Origin: Clostridiales bacterium
GTDB taxonomy: Bacteria > Bacillota > Clostridia > Christensenellales > Borkfalkiaceae
Reading direction: 5' to 3'
Length of the DNA stretch: 64,000 nucleotides
Assembly: GCA_022508285.1 (NCBI GenBank)
Contig: JAFLVN010000005.1
Coordinates: forward strand, 1 to 64,000
In this document: positions 59,946-64,000 of the stretch, piece after piece
How the letters are laid out: each line of letters begins with the position of its first letter
How positions within the stretch are numbered: the stretch's first letter is position 1
Made by a program: the position numbers and the translations under genes
Notes under the pieces: generated by a model
Database searches by the model: none
Told to the model about the DNA's origin: nothing
The model's input: only the letters and a program-made list of their open reading frames with translations

Positions 59946-61472
59946 TCAAAATAATTTTCCGCAGACTTTTTCGGCAACCTTTACTATTTCGTTTGCCTTT
60001 ATCATCTTGTCGAATTTTACCAGCTCGTAATGCATAACGATATCCTCTTCCACCGGCTTAACGCTCTTTGCGATATAATCGTATACCGCTTTTGTCGTTG
60101 AAGATAAATTTTCCTTCCCCCTCAAATACAGCGACTGGTATGCCGTGAAGAGCTCTATTCCCAAAACTTTCTGGCTGTTGTCCAAAATCATTTTTGCAGT
60201 TCTCGCAGCCGTTGTTCCCATGCTCACATGATCTTCCTGATTTGCGGAAGAAGGTATGGAATCGACGCTTGCAGGGTGTGCGTAAATTTTGTTTTCGGAA
60301 ACCATAGACGCCGCAGAATACTGCGCAATCATAAAGCCCGAGTTTACGCCGCTGTGCTTTGTCAAAAATGCGGGAAGTCCGTTTGAAAGCTGGGGATTTA
60401 CCATGCGCTCTATGCGCCGCTCGGATACGTTTGCGTATTCGGAAAGGGCGATTTTCAAAAAGTCGAACGCAAGGGCCATAGGCTGTCCGTGGAAGTTGCC
60501 GCCCGAGATTACCTCGTCGTCATCTGGGAATATTATGGGGTTATCGGTGACGGCGTTGATTTCTCTTGTAACCGCCTCCCATACGTAATCTATGGCGTCT
60601 CTGCTTGCGCCGTGAATCTGCGGCATACAGCGGATAGTGTATGCGTCCTGCACTTTATTCGGATTGGTATCAAATGCAAGCTTGCTGTCTTTTAAAATGT
60701 TTAAAAGATTTTTTGCGACGTCCTTTTGTCCCTTATGTCCCCGCACGTCGTGAATTTTGTGGTCGAACGCCTTTTTGATTCCCAGCTGTGCCTCGCAAGT
60801 CATTGCGCCTATGATATCGGCAGTCTTTGCAAGATTTCTTGCGTCGTACGTAGCTAAACATCCTATCGCAGTCATAATCTGCGTGCCGTTGATTAAGGCA
60901 AGCCCCTCTTTTGCGGCAAGTTCTATCGTGGGAATTTTGGCCTTTTCCATGGCCTGTTTTCCGGTGAGAATCTCGCCCTTGTATTCGGCATGTCCCTCTC
61001 CCAACATGACCAAAACTATATGAGAGAGCGGCGCTAAATCTCCGCTTGCGCCCAAACTTCCCTTTTCGGGAATCTGCGGATGAACGCCTGCGTTTATCAT
61101 ATCTACCATAGTTTGAAGGGTTGAAAGCCTTATTCCGCTGTTTCCACGGCTTAAAGCATTGCATCTGAGCAGCATTGCCGCCCTTACCGCATCGGTCGGA
61201 AGAGGATTGCCCATTCCGCAGGAATGGCTTATAATTAGATTTTTCTGCAAGGGTTTTGTGTCTTCTTCCGAAATAAAAATATCCGAAAACTTACCAAAAC
61301 CTGTGGTAAGGCCGTAAATTATGGCTTTTTCGGATAATTTTTTGTCAACGTAATCTCTTGCTTTTTTTACAGCGGATTTTGCTTCTTCCGAAAGGCAAAC
61401 CTTCGCGCCTTCGCGGGCTACTGCAACAACCTGTTCGATAGTTAAATCTCTACCGTTTAATACAACTTCCAT
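59946..61472 (-). CDS. hutH: Histidine ammonia-lyase
   Basis: 508 residues. The Ala-Ser-Gly that forms the MIO cofactor is in GSLGASGDLAPLSH; YGLTTGFGKFS, DNPIIFPDDDEVISGGNFHG and SSANQEDHVSMG are standard. It removes ammonia from histidine to give urocanate. First gene of hutH-hutU-ftcD-hutI-fchA; GGAG before the ATG. Unlike many hut operons there is no regulator or transporter gene alongside. Confidence 0.97.
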   Translation of the reverse strand: MEVVLNGRDLTIEQVVAVAREGAKVCLSEEAKSAVKKARDYVDKKLSEKAIIYGLTTGFGKFSDIFISEEDTKPLQKNLIISHSCGMGNPLPTDAVRAAMLLRCNALSRGNSGIRLSTLQTMVDMINAGVHPQIPEKGSLGASGDLAPLSHIVLVMLGEGHAEYKGEILTGKQAMEKAKIPTIELAAKEGLALINGTQIMTAIGCLATYDARNLAKTADIIGAMTCEAQLGIKKAFDHKIHDVRGHKGQKDVAKNLLNILKDSKLAFDTNPNKVQDAYTIRCMPQIHGASRDAIDYVWEAVTREINAVTDNPIIFPDDDEVISGGNFHGQPMALAFDFLKIALSEYANVSERRIERMVNPQLSNGLPAFLTKHSGVNSGFMIAQYSAASMVSENKIYAHPASVDSIPSSANQEDHVSMGTTAARTAKMILDNSQKVLGIELFTAYQSLYLRGKENLSSTTKAVYDYIAKSVKPVEEDIVMHYELVKFDKMIKANEIVKVAEKVCGKLF

Positions 61473-61504
61473 ATTTTATCTCCATTATGAAAAAATACAA
61501 TAAT

Positions 61505-61533
61505 ATTATAACACAAGCCGTTTTGCTTTTCAA
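61505..61533 (-). promoter_or_regulatory. Promoter of the hut operon
   Basis: Minus strand: TTGAAA (61533-61528), 17 bp ending TGTGT, TATAAT (61510-61505). Confidence 0.8.
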
Positions 61534-61598
61534 CAGTTTTTGGCATAATTATAAAAATGAAAAACAACCCCCTAAAATTGCGGAGATTGTTTTTAGAA

Positions 61599-61617
61599 TG
61601 GTGCACCCGAATGGATT
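61599..61617 (-). repeat. 19-bp duplicate of the tRNA-Arg 3' end
   Basis: TGGTGCACCCGAATGGATT is identical to 61665-61683, the tRNA-Arg CCA end, acceptor strand and T-arm part. A GC hairpin (CCGCCGCCC/GGGCGGCGG, 61638-61659, TTTT on the + side) lies between the copies. It looks like an attachment-site footprint or a tRNA remnant. Confidence 0.75.
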
Positions 61618-61664
61618 ACCACTCGGGTTAACTGCGTCCGCCGCCCTTGCGGGCGGCGGCGTTT

Positions 61665-61741
61665 TGGTGCACCCGAATGGATTCGAACCATCGGCACCGA
61701 GCGTCGGAGGCTCGTGCTCTATCCAACTGAGCTACGGGTGC
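61665..61741 (-). tRNA. tRNA-Arg (anticodon CCG)
   Basis: 77 nt with encoded CCA. Acceptor GCACCCG/CGGGTGC, D arm GCTCAGTTGGATAGAGC, anticodon stem CGAGC/GCTCG around CTCCGAC (anticodon CCG), T loop TTCGAAT. It reads CGG codons. Transcribed from the divergent promoter at 61841-61869, downstream of a broken tRNA copy. Confidence 0.94.
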
Positions 61742-61764
61742 AAATAGATTAACTTGGTATTTTT

Positions 61765-61833
61765 GGTGCGGCGTAAGGCTGCGCCTTCGGTACGACGGAG
61801 GCTCGTGCTCTATCCATCTAAGCTACGGATACA
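61765..61833 (-). pseudogene. Degraded tRNA-Arg copy
   Basis: The 5' half (TATCCGTAGCTTAGATGGAT, then AGAGCACGAGCCTCCG) resembles tRNA-Arg, with 21 bp (61796-61816) identical to 61705-61725. The 3' part no longer forms anticodon, T or acceptor stems, although a CCA-like end remains. It lies between the promoter and the intact tRNA-Arg, so it is transcribed first. Confidence 0.7.
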
Positions 61834-61840
61834 TACGCAC

Positions 61841-61892
61841 ATTATAACATATTGAAATTAGCTTTGCAATTATTTTTATTTTGTGTTATAAT
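61841..61892. promoter_or_regulatory. Divergent promoters sharing one palindromic -35 box
   Basis: ATTATA (61841-61846), 17 bp, TTGCAA (61864-61869), 17 bp, TATAAT (61887-61892). TTGCAA is its own complement, so it serves mnmA to the right and the tRNA-Arg locus to the left, each with an ideal spacer and a perfect -10. Confidence 0.82.
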
Positions 61893-61979
61893 AATTAGCG
61901 AAATGCTTCCGCTGTCAAGTATCTTATATTCATTAATTCTTGGCTTGCAAGAGCACTCATCAACAAAAAGGAGTACGGA

Positions 61980-63059
61980 ATGTCGAAAAAGACGGTTGTC
62001 GTGGGAATGAGCGGCGGAGTGGATTCGTCCGTCGCCGCATACCTATTAAAACAGCAGGGCTACAACGTAATAGGTCTTTTTATGATGAACTGGGAAGAGA
62101 CCGACCCTTCGGGCGCATGCACTGCCGACAGCGACTATGCCGACGTTGCGAGAGTGTGCTCCACGCTCGGCATACCCTATTACAGCGTGAACTTTGCAAA
62201 GGAGTATCAAGACAGGGTATTTAAGTACTTCCTTGAAGAATACTCTGCGGGCAGAACGCCCAACCCCGACGTGCTGTGCAACAGAGAGATTAAATTCGGA
62301 CCTTTCCGTGAGTACGCTCTCAATATGGGTGCGGACTATATTGCCACGGGACACTACTGCAAGGTTGAACACGCATCGGGAAAAACCCGACTTTTAAAGG
62401 CAAAGGATCAATCAAAGGATCAGACCTACTTTTTAAACCAGGTGCGGGAAGAACAGCTCAAAGAAACGCTCTTCCCCCTTGCCGATTTGGACAAGGCGGA
62501 AGTACGCAACATTGCCGTGCGCGAGCACCTCTCCACCGCAAAAAAGAAGGACAGTACTGGAATATGCTTTATTGGCGAGCGAAACTTCCGTAAATTTTTA
62601 CAGGAATACCTGCCCGCTCAACCCGGGAAAATAGTCACCCTTGGCGGCGAAGTCGTGGGCGGGCACATAGGGCTTATGTACTACACCCTGGGGCAGCGCA
62701 AGGGGCTTGACCTCGGCGGACGGCACGGCGAGGACGGCAGATGGTTTGTGGTTAAAAAGGATTTGAAGAATAATATCCTTTACGTTTCCCACGGCGACGA
62801 AAGCCCCCTCTACTCCCTCTCTTGCAGGGTGAAAAACCTCAATTGGATAGGGTATATCCCCGAACGAACGTTTTTTTGCAATGCGAAATTCCGCTACCGC
62901 CAACCCGAGCAGGGCGTTAAAGTCACGCTTGAAGAAAACGGCTGCGCCCTTGTGGAATTTGACAAACCCCAACGGGCTGTAACCGAAGGACAGTACGCGG
63001 TTTTCTACGACGACGTCGCCTGCCTCGGAGGTGGGGTTATTGACGAGGTTATATTTTAA
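61980..63059 (+). CDS. mnmA: tRNA-specific 2-thiouridylase MnmA
   Basis: 359 residues. PP-loop [16 protein letters not shown], first active Cys in [15 protein letters not shown], second in [12 protein letters not shown], and the C-terminal OB-like domain ([21 protein letters not shown]). It adds sulfur to U34 of tRNA-Glu, -Lys and -Gln. AAAGGAG before the ATG; an 80-nt leader from the shared promoter. Confidence 0.97.
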   Translation: MSKKTVVVGMSGGVDSSVAAYLLKQQGYNVIGLFMMNWEETDPSGACTADSDYADVARVCSTLGIPYYSVNFAKEYQDRVFKYFLEEYSAGRTPNPDVLCNREIKFGPFREYALNMGADYIATGHYCKVEHASGKTRLLKAKDQSKDQTYFLNQVREEQLKETLFPLADLDKAEVRNIAVREHLSTAKKKDSTGICFIGERNFRKFLQEYLPAQPGKIVTLGGEVVGGHIGLMYYTLGQRKGLDLGGRHGEDGRWFVVKKDLKNNILYVSHGDESPLYSLSCRVKNLNWIGYIPERTFFCNAKFRYRQPEQGVKVTLEENGCALVEFDKPQRAVTEGQYAVFYDDVACLGGGVIDEVIF

Positions 63060-63092
63060 GTTTGATTAAACGGAACGTTTAAAACGAATAGC

Positions 63093-63127
63093 GGCGGCGC
63101 AAAAAAATTGCGCCGCCACCATTTTTT
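63093..63127. terminator. Terminator of mnmA
   Basis: GGCGGCGCAA/TTGCGCCGCC with an A-rich loop, then ACCATTTTTT. Confidence 0.88.
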
Positions 63128-63201
63128 GGAGAAGAATTTAACCGTTTTGCGGTTAAATATAGTGTAGTCCGTCTATGTAAGTCCGTTTAAGTATATAAAT
63201 T

Positions 63202-64000
63202 TTAATCTTCGACTATTTTAATTTTTACTTTAATATTTACAAGTTGCTGCATAGAGCCGTCTGACCACCCGTTTGTGATTATTGAAGCAGCATTAAAGCA
63301 AAGACCTGTTAGCCCTTCAGACAAAGTTACTTCTTTGACATAATAGCTCCCTTCCATCTCATCAAAAAATGAAAATGAATGTATCCATGTATGAGATTCC
63401 GTATTATCGTAAATAGCTGCTCCTGTGTTGCAAGTTATTCTTACTTTTTTGCCTGTAAGCGAAGGGTCAATAGATATTGCTATGTAATCATTAGCCAAAT
63501 TGGGATTGCGCGTAGGCACTTCGATTTCCACACCGTCGGTTAATGTGGGTGCAACAAAGTCAATTAATTTTACAGATAAGGACATTGCCGAATCGGTTAA
63601 ATTATTTAATTTCAGAGAGGAAACGCTGTCCTTAACAAGCACAACGCACGTGTAGCCCGCTTTGTCCGAATTAAGGGTGCTGTACATATCGTAATAAAAG
63701 TCTTCGTTACCGTCTTTGCCGGTTAATGCAAGAGTTTCCTGTGCAACTTCTTCGGAAGTTTTTGCCACGAGATAGTATGTGCCGTCTTCTACTCCGTCTA
63801 AAGAAAGATCAACGGACTTGCCTGCGGCAATTTTCATTCTACCGTAATTTTTAACTGCGGGTTCTTCCTCGCCGCCCTTTATGTTGAGGTCGCTCTTAAC
63901 CCAACCGTCTTCTTCCTTTGTCCATACATCGCCGCTTTCAAGGTCGAGATACATGTCGCCTTTGTTTCCTTCATCTGCGAAGGGTTCGCCGTAGCCGTAG
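63202..64000 (-). CDS. Surface/secreted protein, N-terminus outside the window
   Basis: The frame is open from the window edge to the stop at 63202, about 265 residues. The visible start GYGEPFADEGNKGDMYLDLE, then SGDVWTKEEDGWV, matches the short repeat (GxP..xGNxGDxYLDxxTGDVYxKxxGxW) that follows collagen-like or Big-type regions in Firmicutes surface proteins. The rest is beta-rich (IAAGKSVDLSLDGVEDGTYYL, LTGKKVRITCNTGAAIYD). Anchoring and function cannot be judged without the N-terminus. Confidence 0.65.
   Translation of the reverse strand, partial: YGYGEPFADEGNKGDMYLDLESGDVWTKEEDGWVKSDLNIKGGEEEPAVKNYGRMKIAAGKSVDLSLDGVEDGTYYLVAKTSEEVAQETLALTGKDGNEDFYYDMYSTLNSDKAGYTCVVLVKDSVSSLKLNNLTDSAMSLSVKLIDFVAPTLTDGVEIEVPTRNPNLANDYIAISIDPSLTGKKVRITCNTGAAIYDNTESHTWIHSFSFFDEMEGSYYVKEVTLSEGLTGLCFNAASIITNGWSDGSMQQLVNIKVKIKIVED

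Noticed and set aside
1-64000. CRISPR arrays or cas genes
   Set aside because: No regularly spaced repeats with unique spacers and no cas-like proteins were seen; the phased repeats at 1453-1584 are too short and too few.

Overview
The window looks like chromosome from an anaerobic Gram-positive bacterium of the class Clostridia (Bacillota), probably an uncultured gut lineage. The grounds are AddAB rather than RecBCD, a NiaR-type NAD repressor, strong AGGAGG ribosome binding sites, an electron-bifurcating [FeFe] hydrogenase HydABC, a 2-oxoacid:ferredoxin oxidoreductase, Feo iron uptake, many lipobox lipoproteins, and no respiratory complexes. This is inference from gene content; no 16S rRNA gene is present.

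Layout. 1-1790 is the end of an integrated element: a tyrosine integrase, five short repeats that look like integrase arm sites, and an intact tRNA-Gln(CUG) on the minus strand. 1791-4540 holds an ECF sigma factor overlapping a membrane-anchored beta-propeller protein, bracketed by a 41-bp direct repeat of the tRNA-Gln 5' half, each copy with its own tRNA promoter. 4694-6530 is an acetyltransferase, cyclophilin-like lipoprotein and GNAT group. 6593-14359 (minus) is an amino-acid fermentation block: branched-chain aminotransferase, a second aminotransferase, an acyl-CoA transferase, a Gate-domain membrane protein, and a four-subunit valine/2-oxoacid oxidoreductase. 14632-21652 carries DegV, a CDF metal exporter, a MutT-YraN fusion, MATE, an ECF transporter S component, an aldo/keto reductase with Fe-S sites, and a small XRE regulator. 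21685-24354 is nadB-nadC-niaR. 24620-36617 holds lipoproteins, TauE, addB-addA and a 2-hydroxyacid dehydrogenase. 36710-39519 is an AT-rich pair of secreted proteins, including a zinc metalloprotease. 39635-46182 is housekeeping: a DtxR-like regulator, DUF1292, ruvX, rplU and rpmA, plus several unknowns. 46312-47201 is a small AT-rich XRE cassette. 47409-51530 is hydABC, 51772-54734 is feoAAB plus an accessory protein, 54912-61472 is the complete hut operon (histidine to glutamate plus a folate-bound C1 unit), then a tRNA-Arg locus, mnmA, and a surface protein cut by the window edge.

The metabolic genes fit one economy. Amino acids (histidine, branched-chain) are deaminated or transaminated, the 2-oxoacids are oxidised with ferredoxin as acceptor, the acyl-CoA is traded by CoA-transferase, and reduced ferredoxin plus NADH are disposed of as H2 by HydABC, whose Fe-S demand matches the adjacent Feo iron uptake.

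The most unusual content is non-coding. (1) Six copies of a structured dispersed element (A-F) keep their helices through compensatory base changes and all point the same way. (2) A second structured repeat flanks tauE. (3) Several genes have near-consensus promoters whose -10 box lies six bases before the ATG, with no usable ribosome binding site, suggesting leaderless mRNAs. (4) mnmA and the tRNA-Arg locus are divergently transcribed from a single palindromic -35 hexamer.
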